Below the pieces are notes generated by a model. The model made no database searches. It had not been told where the DNA came from and saw only the letters and a program-made list of their open reading frames with translations. A DNA stretch of 64,000 nt from Hemicentrotus pulcherrimus. Its lineage: Eukaryota; Echinodermata; Echinoidea; Camarodonta; Strongylocentrotidae. Each line of letters opens with the position of its first letter. Positions within the stretch are counted from its first letter, which is position 1. The DNA lies in assembly GCA_003118195.1 (NCBI GenBank), contig BEXV01000342.1:155913-219912 (forward strand), read 5' to 3'. The position numbers and the translations under genes were made by a program. Positions 1 through 11,147 of the stretch are shown piece after piece.

Positions 1-1080
1 AACACATTAAAAATGCAAGATATTCACAATTTTCAGACGATTTTTTTGGTATAATATTCACATTATCAACTCCCATCCCTATTTCACAGTATCTAAAGTT
101 TAAACTCAAAACATTCACACGTATCCCATTCGTCGTTATTTTAGCCACAAAGTCGGTATACATCATGAACCAGATGTTCAATAAGGCTTTGTTCATCCCT
201 CTTTTCTTTTAAAGCATCTCTTTCAAAAACTCTTATATCGAAAGAAATAATATAATCAATTCCAACATGCAATAGGCAATTATTGATACCTCAATTTGTT
301 TGTTTGTTGCTATTTCGTATTCTATTTCGAACTCTTTGATTTCTTTATTGAAAAGGGCTACATTTGTTTCTACTCCACCATACAACACAGAGCTACGTGC
401 ACATCCACCATTCGCTACACACACACACACACACACACACATACACAGCAGACACAGACAGACACAGACAGACATACACACACTACACTTACACAATACA
501 CTCAAAGAGATCGTATGAACAAATTATATGTAAAATTTTACCTCATTTTTTTTAGGCCACCACCCTTGTCTTGCATCGCTTATGATTGCGGTCTCCTGGA
601 CTTTTTTTCCACAGATAGTTCTGATAATACTCTAAATTTATAATATAAATATTAAGTTTGAAATTATGAGTAAATAAAATGCTGACATGAAGTACTTATT
701 GTTTGTATATTTTGAAATATACCTTACGTTTATATGTTCTTTGTTGTTCAGTTATTTAATTGGAAACATGCAGAAATCGAATAAAATTACAAGTCAAATC
801 AGTCTTTGTCTTACTGAAACCACTTAGACGCATCGCTCCATTAATTCAAAGACTAAACGTTGCCCTCCATGTTCATTTCTCTCAGTGGTTTCTTGCCACA
901 TGTTGTCACACATCTCCCCAGAATCCAAATAATATTTTCCAGTTCATGGTCTACACCTCTAACCATTTTGCAATCCCTCTTCTCATGCAAAACGTTCCCA
1001 GGTATTTCACCCTTTGCCAGGTACAGACCTTCGAAATACAATTTGCCCTTTATGTACGACTGCCTTTTGTAACCCTTAGG
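1..1080. other. Left-edge region without a recognisable gene
   Basis: I find no coding region that I can support here. The open frames are short, overlap on both strands, and resemble no family I know. The only clear structure is a CA-type microsatellite near 417-490. The array-type flanking sequence begins at about 1080, so this stretch may lie outside the receptor array or be a spacer within it. Confidence 0.5.
417..490. repeat. (AC)n / (ACAG)n microsatellite
   Basis: An uninterrupted AC dinucleotide run covers about 417-440 and is followed by degenerate ACAG and ACACAT units. The short Thr/His- or Cys/Val-rich reading frames over it are translations of the repeat and not genes. Confidence 0.9.
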
Positions 1081-2443
1081 CTGCCAAAACTTTGCTCACT
1101 CTTTCGAGAGGAAACGCCGTTTAGTTGTACACTCGTCCAGAGTACCGTGAATCAGTAAAGGCGTGTTTAATACTGCGCATGCGTTGCAAAACCAAGTTCC
1201 TATTGGCTGGAAGGCCAGGAAACGGTTACACCCACTCTGTAACTATGGATTCAGTTGGACAGGGACTCAATTGAAGGATATGAAACTAAACAATTCATTT
1301 GTTATTTGTATTATAAGTGGAATAATGAGTTGTCGTGATTAAATGCTCAATCGGTTGTTAAATGTGAATGTAATAAAACCGAAATTTTTTCTTAAAATCT
1401 TACTGATATACATTTTCACTCATGTCTCATATTGTTCTTAGTATCATATTAAAATCTTTGTAGCAGATCGCAATGTTCAGCAACAGAATGGAATTGTAAA
1501 AATAACAGACGGTCTAAATTATGCTATCGTGATTTTATTAAGAATTCGGTTCGTGTGAAAGGTGACAAATAAATTGTGTCGATTATAAAATTCAATTCAA
1601 TTCAATTTATTTCTACTTTAATTTTTTTTACAAATCTATAACACATACATATAAGTAATAGTGGCGGGATCATGAAAAACACTAATTGGCTAGTTGAAAA
1701 TGACCCCTTAACAAGTATACACATAACACATTGTATTTCGTAAGAAAATATCAAAAATCATAAGAGGAAAAACATAAAATCAAATAAAAAAAATGATAAG
1801 GAAGAAAATAAATGAAATATAAACAAAACATTCATCGTTTATGAGTTCAGGAGGTAATCTGTTTAACAGTCTAACCATTCTTGGGATTAGTTGGGATGTC
1901 ATTCTAAATAATTCTGAGTCGTTGATAGTCGATTTAAAATATATCATACAACATGTTAATCGCATTTTCTTATCGAGGAATTTAAATTTGATGTAGGTTG
2001 TTTTATCATTATCATTGTAATAGTGGCCATCTAATATGACATTCTGTATTGTCTGGTATAATTTATGATTGAAAAATAGTACTGCCGACAAACTCTAAAT
2101 TCAAAACAATTCAAAAGAATATTAATATTCTCACTACCTCTTCCAACAGATTAGCCAGTTCTTAAACTGTGAGCAGAGTGGCATTTCGTTCAATTAAGAA
2201 ACAAACATGAATTGATATTATACACAGAATAATGTCAACAAGTACGAAGCTTTTGGTAGGGTACGCCTGAATAATTTACATACATCGCAATATAAGAATA
2301 ATTCAAAGAATAGGAATTGAAAGGTACACGATGTGAATGTTCACATACATTCTCATTACTATGTTTCATCAATGGTGTTTTAATATTGGAATTTACTGAC
2401 ACTTAAGGCGCTGGATGAACATTTTCCTAAGTCTACTAAGTTT
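1080..2443 (-). repeat. Duplicated 3' flank of subfamily 1 receptor gene (unit 1)
   Basis: This segment lies downstream of the receptor gene at 3106-4687. It resembles 7550-8620, 11148-12500, 43610-44460 and 62820-63960: a block with AAGTTCCTATTGG and ACACCCACTCTGTAAC, then a TTGTGTCGATTA block, then a TGGGC(T)TCGCCTGAAT block, then GGCGCTGG near the gene end. It is the part of the duplication unit that travels downstream of each subfamily 1 gene. The bases just left of the assembly gap (about 2395-2443) match the 3' untranslated region of the 8836 gene, which places this gene's stop codon inside the gap. A LINE fragment interrupts it at about 1589-2040. Confidence 0.75.
1589..2040 (-). mobile_element. 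LINE 3' fragment with AATTC-type tail
   Basis: Compared with the homologous flanks at 8120-8300 and 12000-12190, extra sequence starts directly after the TTGTGTCGATTA block with three tandem TTCAA units and ends near the shared TTGTCTGGTAT block. A pentamer tail of this kind is typical of 3' ends of CR1-like non-LTR retrotransposons. A minus-strand frame of 103 codons (1780-2091) overlaps its end and includes RLLNRLPPEL, resembling the 'WNSLPPEL' region near the C-terminus of LINE reverse transcriptases. The fragment is 5'-truncated and not autonomous. The clade is uncertain. Confidence 0.5.
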
Positions 2444-3105
2444 NNNNNNNNNNNNNNNNNNNNNNNNNNNNNNNNNNNNNNNNNNNNNNNNNNNNNNNNN
2501 NNNNNNNNNNNNNNNNNNNNNNNNNNNNNNNNNNNNNNNNNNNNNNNNNNNNNNNNNNNNNNNNNNNNNNNNNNNNNNNNNNNNNNNNNNNNNNNNNNNN
2601 NNNNNNNNNNNNNNNNNNNNNNNNNNNNNNNNNNNNNNNNNNNNNNNNNNNNNNNNNNNNNNNNNNNNNNNNNNNNNNNNNNNNNNNNNNNNNNNNNNNN
2701 NNNNNNNNNNNNNNNNNNNNNNNNNNNNNNNNNNNNNNNNNNNNNNNNNNNNNNNNNNNNNNNNNNNNNNNNNNNNNNNNNNNNNNNNNNNNNNNNNNNN
2801 NNNNNNNNNNNNNNNNNNNNNNNNNNNNNNNNNNNNNNNNNNNNNNNNNNNNNNNNNNNNNNNNNNNNNNNNNNNNNNNNNNNNNNNNNNNNNNNNNNNN
2901 NNNNNNNNNNNNNNNNNNNNNNNNNNNNNNNNNNNNNNNNNNNNNNNNNNNNNNNNNNNNNNNNNNNNNNNNNNNNNNNNNNNNNNNNNNNNNNNNNNNN
3001 NNNNNNNNNNNNNNNNNNNNNNNNNNNNNNNNNNNNNNNNNNNNNNNNNNNNNNNNNNNNNNNNNNNNNNNNNNNNNNNNNNNNNNNNNNNNNNNNNNNN
3101 NNNNN
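2444..3105. other. Assembly gap (662 N)
   Basis: Run of N that removes the distal cytoplasmic tail and stop codon of the subfamily 1 receptor gene at 3106-4687. Known paralogues carry the TYCSL, LYAKP, SDYDDP and LYMN motifs in this part of the protein. Confidence 0.99.
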
Positions 3106-4687
3106 TGTACTGTTCGAAAGAAAGATCTTTTCTCTCATGGCTCTTTGTATTATGAGTAATGCATTTGTTGTCTACTGCCTCAGACTCGCCCTTCAAGGAG
3201 AAGTTTGGAAGTCCTTTCTCAATTTCCTCACAAGAACGCATTATAGCATCACTCGTACAGTGTTGCTCCACGGCTAAGGTGTCGGTCGGTACATCATTCC
3301 TGGGCCGAGGCCGCGGTAAAGAAATGTTGGTCAATAAAAGATTTTCTGTAGCATCATCACCATCTATTGTACTTGAAATAGTTCCAACATTACGTGTTAG
3401 CTTTACACGACGCCGGTAAAAACCTCGAATATTCATGAAACACATACAACTTCCCAACGAAAATGCTATTGTTGATACTACGGTCAACGAAACTATAAGT
3501 GATGTAGACGTATTTTGACTTTTGTTCGTGGTTGAATCTTTTAGCATCACAATACTCGTAGTGACTTGGTTTGGATTTGTCTCTTCTGAAGTCGTTGATT
3601 CGGAACAATTTCTTTTAACATTGACAAGGATACTTCGACATGGTTTGTCATTTGTTGAGTTGCTGAACGAATTTCTGTCTGAAACCGATATGGTATAAAA
3701 ACTACCCATTCCTGAATTCACACTTATGCCATAGAGTAGTATTGAGTTTGATATATTTTCCTCTCCCCCACAGATAAAAAGAAAGTGATCGAGACCAGTT
3801 ATAAATATGTCTTTCGTGAAATTGATGGGCATTAATTCATTATTCACTTTGTACCGCCATGTAAAGAAAATGTTTTTGTTCGCTGTGCAACATTGAAAAG
3901 TGACATTATCAGTTTTGCCATTTTGAATCGTGTATCGTTTTATAGGCGGGAACTTGCAAGTTTTTCCATCATCTCGTTTGTGATTCAAAATAACACATTT
4001 GTCTGGTAATGTTCTTCCATCAAATATGTCGCGGGGATCAATGTAAACACTGAATATGTTGGTGAGATTGAATCGACCGTCAACGTTTATGTTTAGAGTG
4101 TTATGGGCATACATCACATAGTTTCCCCCATCTACAAGTTGTGCTTGCTCCTCTTCTATTACCTGCAGCCATTGACATGTCATCTGAATTTTCCTTTTTT
4201 CCTTGTTGAATATAGTCAAACAAGTAGGTTCTATAAATTCAACAGTCAAATTCAGTATCAAAACTGTACAGAGGATCTGTGCACCATTATACACTGAGAT
4301 TACATGTTTTCCCGTATCATTAATTTCGACGAAAGAAATTAATAAAGTAAGAGTGCCATTAGTATCCTCAATCAAATCATAACGCGTGACATCAAAAGAA
4401 ACGTTTCCTACATTGAACTCCAGAGTGCAATTGTGTCGCTTTTCCCATGTTGACTCTCCCTTGGTCCATAAAAGTGATTGAGTATTTAGAAGTTGAGTCT
4501 GGAGAAGAGGTATCATCAGCGAAACATTTTGTCCATTCACCACATGAATTGATTTACTCAGGTCCTGTAGTTCATGGCCATTGCACCCCAATACATGATC
4601 CTCACAAAATGAAGATTGGTAAAAAGATTGCAAAAGCAGAAAGAAAAATGACGCCTGTCTGAATTCGAGGAAGCCTGTCAGAGACAT
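3106..4687 (-). CDS. Subfamily 1 Ig-like transmembrane receptor (C-terminus in gap)
   Basis: Single-exon receptor. I start it at the ATG at 4687 because the next residues (MSLTGF) match the 10952 paralogue; an in-frame ATG at 4738 gives 17 extra, less plausible residues. Visible in order: a hydrophobic signal peptide; Ig-like module 1 (NGQNVSL ... LLWTKG ... NDTGKHV ... LCTVLILNLTV); Ig-like module 2 with the Cys pair MTCQW ... DKCVIL; module 3 (VTFQCC ... FTWRYK); a Ser/Thr/Asn-rich stalk with many N-x-S/T sequons; a membrane span (TSLIVSLTVVSTIAFSLG); a basic stop-transfer YRRRVK; and the proximal tail up to SFEQ, where the assembly gap begins. The frame is open throughout the visible part. 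The gene heads a pair with the subfamily 2 remnant upstream. Function as a signalling receptor is inferred from the paralogues; its own tail motifs cannot be seen. Confidence 0.8.
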
Positions 4688-4804
4688 TGTACCGGATTTA
4701 ATGGAAACGCTGTTTAATGAAATGCAGCCAGCAGGCATGAAGTCAAAAGAGAGAACAAGTGTAGAAGGAATGACGAAATTCTGATATGAAGCCAGCTAGA
4801 TTTG

Positions 4805-4810
4805 TTTATA
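4805..4810 (-). promoter_or_regulatory. Putative TATA box of subfamily 1 gene (4687)
   Basis: On the minus strand this reads TATAAA followed by CAAA, about 120 bases before the ATG. The same position is occupied in the paralogues at 14966-14971 and 45535-45540 (TATAAA) and 11126-11131 (TATAAG). Just upstream is a conserved GTGACGCCAGTC-like block. It is conserved by descent as well as possibly by function, so this is suggestive only. Confidence 0.5.
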
Positions 4811-5225
4811 TGTAGACTGGCGTCACGTCGATATGCCTCTCAATAGCTTTATCAATTCCATCTAGATCTTCATGAAATATGAGGAAGTGAGAGTGATTAA
4901 TTAGTTTGACTGGCGAGGTCTCATTAATAACGTCCTGTCCTCTAGTTATGAATATTAATTATCTTTAGTCTTTATAACGATTCCTTCTAACTGATACCAT
5001 ACCACTTTTCGAACAAACCCACATAACAAACTAAGGACTCGCTTTCGTCAAGTGTAAAGTGTCAGTCTAAAGTGAATACAGTACGCCCTTCAATCAAAAT
5101 TAAAAAAGACAGATTAATTATCTTGATTGATATGTGACTAGTACTTGTAATAAGAGCCCTCCCATGCTGAAACAAAAACTTCAGGTATCTCGAAGGCTGA
5201 GTATTGTGCAGCCGTGATTCATAAT
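4811..5225 (-). other. Upstream flank of subfamily 1 gene
   Basis: No gene. The stretch matches the upstream regions of the paralogues at 14990-15470 and 45545-45970, including a conserved block reading CTCTAGTTATGA on the plus strand near 4940 and 45660. It ends at 5226-5233, exactly where the subfamily 2 remnant begins, so this is a rearrangement junction. Confidence 0.6.
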
Positions 5226-6194
5226 TTACTGCGTTATTGCTTTAAAGAAAACAAATTTGTCCATGCTATGCACAATCACATTTGAGTTATTATCCTCTTC
5301 TCCGTAAAAGAAAACGATGTGATGAATATTAGACAAAGTAATATTTTGTGTAAATTCGTGAGGTAGCGCTTCTCCATCATCACTGTACCACCACGTAGCA
5401 GAACTATGCTCACTTGGGACGCAACGATTAAATACATACTGATCTGTTTGTTTGTTCCCAATCGTATGTTGCACCACTGATGAAAAATGACACGTCTTGT
5501 TAACATTTTCATGTCTATGAAAGACTAAACACTCGAAGGAAAACTCATCCCCCGTCAGTAAGTTTTCAATTGTCACATAACGCTAAACGTGTTTATTTCC
5601 CTGTAGACACAACCTAAGTTGCTTATTCCAGTCTCCTCCTTGGATAATACCCCTTTTCTGGCTACAATCTCTGTGTAGTCTCCTTTGTCAACCTGCATCC
5701 AGCGACAAGTCATCTCTACCTTACCCATCGATTTGGAAAGAAAAGTAGTGCACACGGGTTGTGTGTTCTAAATTTTTAAAGTCAAACGAAAAGCAAGACA
5801 AACTGATCGAAACTCGTCGTAAATGTCAAAGGTGTGAGTCCCTGAATCATTTTCTTCTTCGATTTCTATAGATTATTTCAAACGTGTTGTTATCGATTCC
5901 TTTAAACAATTTATAACGTCCATTGCTGATATTGCGAATGAAATCATGACTGGAACTTTGATATATCCCGATTAAAACATTCCCATCTTTCACCCACTGA
6001 AGATATTGCGTCTCTTGCAACGTCTGTGTGACGCGAAATGTAAAGGAAACATTTTGGTCATTAATTCCGTTGAAAGTCTTATACTTGTACTCACAAATGT
6101 TTTCCGTAGAAAAAAACTGCTGATAGAAAACTTGGAGAATGAGAAAAAGGAGAAAATAGTTCATGGTGAGGATAAGATCCTTTTTCGACAACAT
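5226..6194 (-). pseudogene. Subfamily 2 receptor pseudogene, ectodomain only
   Basis: Remnant of a paralogue of the 16827-18800 and 47165-49303 genes. From the ATG at 6194 (MLSKKD) it shows the signal peptide and module 1 up to NTFEI. There an extra A shifts the frame and gives a stop at 5847. Further pieces follow in other frames: module 2 (VEMTCRWMQVDKGDY ... INTFSV) at 5755-5573 and modules 2-3 (MTIENLL ... FECLVFH ... ATWWYSDDGE ... VIVHSMD) at 5576-5226. At least three frame disruptions are visible. After HSMD the homology stops abruptly and continues as the upstream flank of the neighbouring subfamily 1 gene, so the stalk, membrane span and tail are deleted. It cannot encode a membrane receptor. 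Confidence 0.85.
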
Positions 6195-6301
6195 TCTCAA
6201 TGTTCAGTTATTTGGCCTGCAAAAAATAGGAACTCAGATGTGCATCTACGCCAACTCACCTCAATCCTGAAAATATAGAGCTGAGATTCTCGCCATATGA
6301 A

Positions 6302-6307
6302 GACGTC
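6302..6307 (-). promoter_or_regulatory. Conserved GACGTC element upstream of subfamily 2 gene
   Basis: Palindromic GACGTC followed on the minus strand by TTC lies about 110 bases before the ATG at 6194. The same hexamer sits at nearly the same distance before the subfamily 2 ATGs at 18800 (18903-18908) and 49303 (49411-49416). It is the core of a CRE/ATF-type site. Factor binding is inference. Confidence 0.45.
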
Positions 6308-6309
6308 CA

Positions 6310-6800
6310 CAATGTACCAATTTTCTTTTGGAAGTTATTTTAAGAGTATGAAGCTGTTTTCAGCAAATTTTAACGTATCACCCAATCCCAGCTCGACAAT
6401 CCAATTACAAGTGACCGTTTTCATTTCGAGTAGTTAATTGTGATTGACAGATCTGTTGGAGGCGTACACAGGAGCAAACAACCACTTAAATAGGTTTTGA
6501 AATTATGCTCAATGTCTTCTAAATGGTGTTTAGATTTAAAATACCTTCGGTTTCAGTTGTAATAGTCTTGTGTGTAAGGTTTAGGTCAGAGACATGGCAT
6601 AAGGTGATTAGGCCTAATGTAGAATATAACTGGTTTCAGATCAACAATAGGCTGTAAGTTTTGTGCCTTTCCTATTTAATAAAAAACTTGGTATCGAGTA
6701 TGTTTGCTTGATTTTCCGACTGATGTCAAGTGAGTTCCAAATTGAGTGGATAGTGGACATCGGATTACCACGTGACCTACTATACACTGATCCAAACAGA
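6310..6800 (-). other. Upstream flank of subfamily 2 pseudogene
   Basis: No gene. The region resembles the upstream flanks of the subfamily 2 genes at 18910-19440 and 49420-49880 (shared blocks near CAATTACAAGTGAC and the TTTTGAAAT...CTCAATGT stretch). It is interrupted on the right by a LINE fragment. Confidence 0.5.
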
Positions 6801-6814
6801 CCTATTATATAGAC

Positions 6815-7330
6815 CATGCTTTAATTTTTCGCATGCAGCAGCCAAATTATGGAATAAGCTTCCCTCATCACTTCGCTGTATTCCAACATACTCTGCTTTT
6901 AAAACTCGTCTAAAGACTTACCTATTTCATCTGTAACCCGGTATTTCCTTAAGTTGTATAATTTTATTTTACTAAATCTATTGATATGTTATTTGTATAT
7001 ACATTTGAAATTAATTAATTATCACATTTTGGGATCATTGGCTGCCTGTGTGGGGCCTGTTGGCCTTAGATGCTAGAGCTTCTGTGAATAATGTGCTGAC
7101 TGGGCTAGTCCCTTAAATCGTCAGTGAATGGAGCAGCTGGAGGGCACCGGGCCCCAACAGGCGGAGCTGAGGATTAAAATGGGTTATAACAAAATATCGC
7201 AAAAAATATTGCAAAATTATTTACTTTACTTGTATCAAAGAGAACCGTTGCTGAGCTAGCGCCATGGGCGTCCATGAACGGTGTGTGCGCTCTATAAGTT
7301 TACACTATTATCATTATTATTATATCATTA
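6815..7330 (+). mobile_element. LINE 3' fragment (RT C-terminus, 3' UTR, ATT tail)
   Basis: Reading the plus strand from about 6838 gives AAAKLWNKLPSSLR ... AFKTRLKTYLFHL and then a stop, a typical C-terminus of L2/CR1-like LINE reverse transcriptase ORFs. A roughly 370-base 3' untranslated region follows and ends in a TATTATTATTATT-type tail near 7310-7330. The 5' part, including all catalytic motifs, is missing, so the copy is dead. It sits within the upstream flank of the subfamily 2 remnant, which resumes near 7380 (TATTAGACACACCC block). Confidence 0.7.
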
Positions 7331-8835
7331 TTACTAGTCATTAAGACGTATTTAGTTCCATCTTGTGTCGGTTTGGTATCGGTATCGTTAGTGTGACTGA
7401 GGTATTAGACACACCCATTATGTATAGTCTCTCAATCATTCAATTAATTCACGTTCCCAGGGGTACTATCCTCCATCAGGTAAAACCATTCGAAATGAAT
7501 TTGTTTCCTTTATTCTCCACTTTGGGTGCGATTACACTTTAACCCTTATACTGCCAAAATGCTGCCCACTCTCTCACGAGGAAATGCCATGTAGATGTAC
7601 TCTCGTCCGCTAGAGAGTCAACCGTGGCGTGTGATTGCGCAGGCGTCGCAAAGCCAAGTTCCTATTGGGTGAAAGGCCTAACAACGGTTACACCCACTCT
7701 GTAACCAGGGAGAGAGTGTGGGATGGACTCAAACGACGGACATAAAACTAGAGATTCAATTTGTTTTTATATTACAAGTGGCTTAAAGAGCTTTCATTTA
7801 ATTGAAATACTTTATTGGTTGCTGGGTGTGAATAAAAAAAAAACAAGATTTTCTTAATCACTTACCACTGTACAATTTGCCTAATGTCTATTTTTGTACT
7901 CTGTGTATTGGTTTACCAAAATTGTAGATATATCGGGAAACTTTAGTTAACATAATCCGTCTTACCCTATTATTCTTTTCTTAAAACTATGATTAATGTC
8001 TTTCATAGCAGGTTATTAAGCAACATAAATAAATGGAAATTATAACACTCGGTGCAAGCTATCGACTGTGATTTTATATAGAATTCAGATTCATGATTGG
8101 TGCCAAATGAATTGTGTCGATTACTTAATATATTATGCATTAAGTTCTTGCCTTCTTATCAAACAATTTCGATTTGACACTACTTCAGTTTTATTTCTTG
8201 TACACCAGCAATAGTTTAGACATGTTACTCAGACCATATCAAGATATTGGTTATACATTCATAAAAGTGGCATAAAATATTTCATTTATATATTGTCTGG
8301 TATACCTTTAGACTGGAACGTAGAAACACCGATACACTATGGATTCAATTAATTTCAAAACAAAATTAATTTTCTCCCTGTCTTTCTCCACATTTTAAAC
8401 AGTATTAAATCGTTTGCGGAATTGAATTGTGTATAATTGAGACACATCAAAATATCAATATCAAACATGGAATAAGGTTAAGAAGTACTGAGCTTTGGTG
8501 GGCTTCGCCTGAAAACTATACAAACACGCACTGTTATCACAATTTAAAGAAAAATAATTGAAAGGTTCAGGAGGTGAATTTCGAAATATATTAATGATAC
8601 TTTAGGCGCTGGTTGAACATTCTCGTAAGTCTAAAAATGAATAAAATATAAATCACTGCAATGTTTCATAATCTTGTGAAAAATACACTTTTATTGATTT
8701 TGCGGAAGGCATTTTCCAAAACTTTTCAGTAGGAAAAAAATAGATAGACAGATAGGAAGAGGCAAAGATATTGACTTATCAGTTTTACTTCGGATCCATT
8801 GATACTTGTATAAAGTTTTAAATATCGGAGTTAAC
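7331..8835 (-). repeat. Upstream-flank remnant and duplicated 3' flank of subfamily 1 gene (unit 2)
   Basis: No gene. About 7380-7460 still matches the distal upstream flank of subfamily 2 genes (19980-20050, 50160-50220). From about 7550 it matches the shared 3' flank of subfamily 1 genes (1080-2395, 11148-12500, 43610-44460, 62820-63960). The sequence runs into the 3' untranslated region of the gene ending at 8836. Confidence 0.75.
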
Positions 8836-10952
8836 TCAGAATGATGAGTGCCCCGATTCATTCATATACAGTATACCATCACAGTTCATTTCATCAGTGG
8901 GGATCGCGACGCTGTTACTATAAATCTGACTGTTATTCATGCCTTGATGCGAAGCGGTCCTATAGAAGTCATCACCAGGAACTCTCGGATCATCATAATC
9001 CGATTCCAAAGCAGCAGTTCTCTTGGTTTTTCGACTCATATCGGGTTTTGCGTAGAGCTCGTCAACATTTTTTGTGGGACCAGACCTGTTTGCCATCGAA
9101 TCGTGCCTTCCATCTTTTCGTTCTACCGCACACGGTCTCTTATCCCTAATGACATTGTACAGATTGGAGCAATCTGTTTGTCCATCACTTGGGTGAGGTG
9201 ACGACCGGAAGGACATCGGGGATACTATCCCGGTGTTGGAAGGATTATCTTTGACATCATCCAAAGAACAGTATGTACTGTCTTGAAACGGTGCGCTTGG
9301 GACGACTACAGTAGGTCTTGCGCCTCCAATCTGAATGCTATCTGCAGTACATGTGGAATCGCACCCGATCTCGCGCAGGGTCTGTTCGAAAGAAAGATCT
9401 TTTCCCTCATATTTGTTTTTAGTATAAGTAATGCATTTGTTGTCCACTGCTTCAGAATCGCCATGGAAGGAAAAGCTTGGAAGTCCACTCTGAATTTCCT
9501 GACAAGAACGCATGATAGCACTGCCCGTAGGATGTTGCTCTCTGACTGAAGTTTCAGTTGGTATATCATTCCTGGGCCGAGCAGAAGAAATATTGGTCAG
9601 TTCAAGAGATTCCGTAGCTTCATCACCAGCCGCAGTGCTTGAAATAATTCCAAAATGTCGCGATGGTTGAACGCGACGCCAGTAAAAACCGCGAATGATA
9701 ACGAAGCACATACATATTGTCAAAGAAAATGCTATTGCTGATACTACGGTTAACGGAACAGTAAGTGATTTAGACGTATTTTGGATTTCTTTTGTGGTTA
9801 AATCTGTAAGCATAAGATCATTCGAAGTGACTTGGGTTGGATTTGTTTTTTCTGAAAGGGTTGATTTGGAAATACTTCTTATAACATTGACATGGAGAGT
9901 CTGACATGATTTGTTATCTGTTGAGTTGGTTAGCGGATTTCTGTCTGAAACCCATGTGGTATAAATGTTGTTTCCGAAGTCCAAACTTCCAACGCCATAG
10001 ATTAGTGACGGGTATGAGTTATTCTTCTCTTCAGCACAAACATATAGGATGCGTTCGGAAGCAAGTATGAAATTTTCTTCCATGAAATGTAGGGATATGA
10101 AATCGCCATCAGCTTTGTACCACCATGTTAAGTAAAAGCTTTTGTTTGCTGTGCAACATTGAGATGTTTCATTCTTGGATTTGAAATCTTGAATCGTGTA
10201 TCGTTCTACAGGTGGAAAATTGCAAGTTTTTTCCTCATATCGTTCGGATGTGAAATGACACATTTGACCGGCAAGGTTCTTCCATCAAATATGTCTCGGG
10301 GATCGATGTAAACACTGAATTTGTTTGTAAGATTGAGTCGACCGTCAAAATTCATGTTAAGAGTCTCTTGGGCATAGAGCACCTGATCTCTCGCATCTTC
10401 AAGATGTACTTGTTCCTCTTCTATCACCTGCAGCCATTGGCAAGTCATCTGTAATTTGTTCCTATCATTGTCAAAAAAAGTCAAACAAGTGGGCTCTAAA
10501 GATTCAACGATCAAATTTAGTATCACTACTGTACAAAGGATCTGTGTACCTTTATGTATTGAGATGACATGTTTCCCCATATCATTACTTTCGACGAAAG
10601 AAATGAATAGAGTGAATGTGCCATTAGTATCCTCAATCAAATCATAACGTGTGACATCAAAAGAAACGTTTCCTCCAGTGAACTCCAGAGTGCAATTGTG
10701 TCGCTTTTCCCATTTTGAATCTTCCTTGGTCCAAACTAGTGATTGAGTACTTTGTATTGGGGCATGGAGAGGAGGTAACATCAGTGAAAAATTCCGTCCG
10801 TTTACTACGTGAATTGATTTACTCAGCTCCGGTAGTCCATACATATTGCATCTTAATCCATGATCCTCACTAAATGAGCCTTGGTAATGAGATTGCAAAA
10901 GCAGAAATAACCATAGCGCCTTTTTAAAATCGGGGAAGCCTGTTAGAGACAT
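8836..10952 (-). pseudogene. Subfamily 1 Ig-like receptor with a single frameshift
   Basis: Near-complete single-exon receptor from the ATG at 10952 (MSLTGF) to the stop at 8836-8838. The first frame covers the signal peptide, module 1 and most of module 2 and ends at 10206. The second frame resumes at about 10263 and carries module 3, stalk, membrane span (SLTVPLTVVSAIAFSLTICMCF) and a full tail. Aligned with the 3106-4687 paralogue, one base is missing between about 10230 and 10262, just after the module 2 Cys (VKCVIS). The tail keeps every family motif: STYCSLDDV, LYNVI, ELYAKPDMSRKTK, SDYDDP, DFYRTA, QIYSNS and ILYMNES. A single lesion in an otherwise clean gene means either a very recent pseudogene, a null allele or an assembly error. 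Confidence 0.8.
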
Positions 10953-11026
10953 CGTACCGAATTTGTTGTAAACGCTTCAATGCAAAACTCTGATGTTTCA
11001 CGAATAGTAGGTAGCAGACATGAAGT

Positions 11027-11029
<3 letters not shown>

Positions 11030-11059
<30 letters not shown>
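11030..11059. repeat. (GA)n microsatellite in the putative 5' UTR
   Basis: An uninterrupted GA run lies between the ATG at 10952 and the TATA-like element at 11126-11131. The paralogues have only GAGAGA here, so the repeat expanded in this copy and lengthens its leader. Confidence 0.9.
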
Positions 11060-11062
<3 letters not shown>

Positions 11063-11125
11063 TGTAGAAGGAATAACGAAATTCTGGTGATATGTGTGTC
11101 AATAAAATGAATCCAGCTAGGTTTG

Positions 11126-11131
11126 CTTATA
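11126..11131 (-). promoter_or_regulatory. TATA-like element of subfamily 1 gene (10952)
   Basis: Minus strand TATAAG at the position where three paralogues have TATAAA. About 20 bases upstream the homology to other subfamily 1 promoters stops near 11148, where the 3' flank of the next gene begins. This gene therefore retains only a minimal proximal promoter. Confidence 0.4.
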
Positions 11132-11147
11132 TGTAGACTGGCGTCAC

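Noticed and set aside
760..1158. Plus-strand frame of 132 codons and an opposing 62-codon frame
   Set aside because: No recognisable domain or signal; the right end overlaps the duplicated 3' flank, where the paralogous copies are not open.
2380..3155. Long open frames spanning the first run of N
   Set aside because: They consist almost entirely of unknown bases; only the minus-strand frame continuing the receptor gene is real, and its stop lies inside the gap.
6195..6290. Possible 5' UTR mini-intron upstream of the 6194 ATG (GGTGAGT ... TTTTTTGCAG)
   Set aside because: It would be only about 43 bases, and the donor is absent from the intact paralogue upstream of 49303, so it is probably chance.
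8841..9549. Plus-strand frames overlapping the receptor tail
   Set aside because: Shadows of the minus-strand tail coding sequence; they recur in paralogues only because the tail is conserved.
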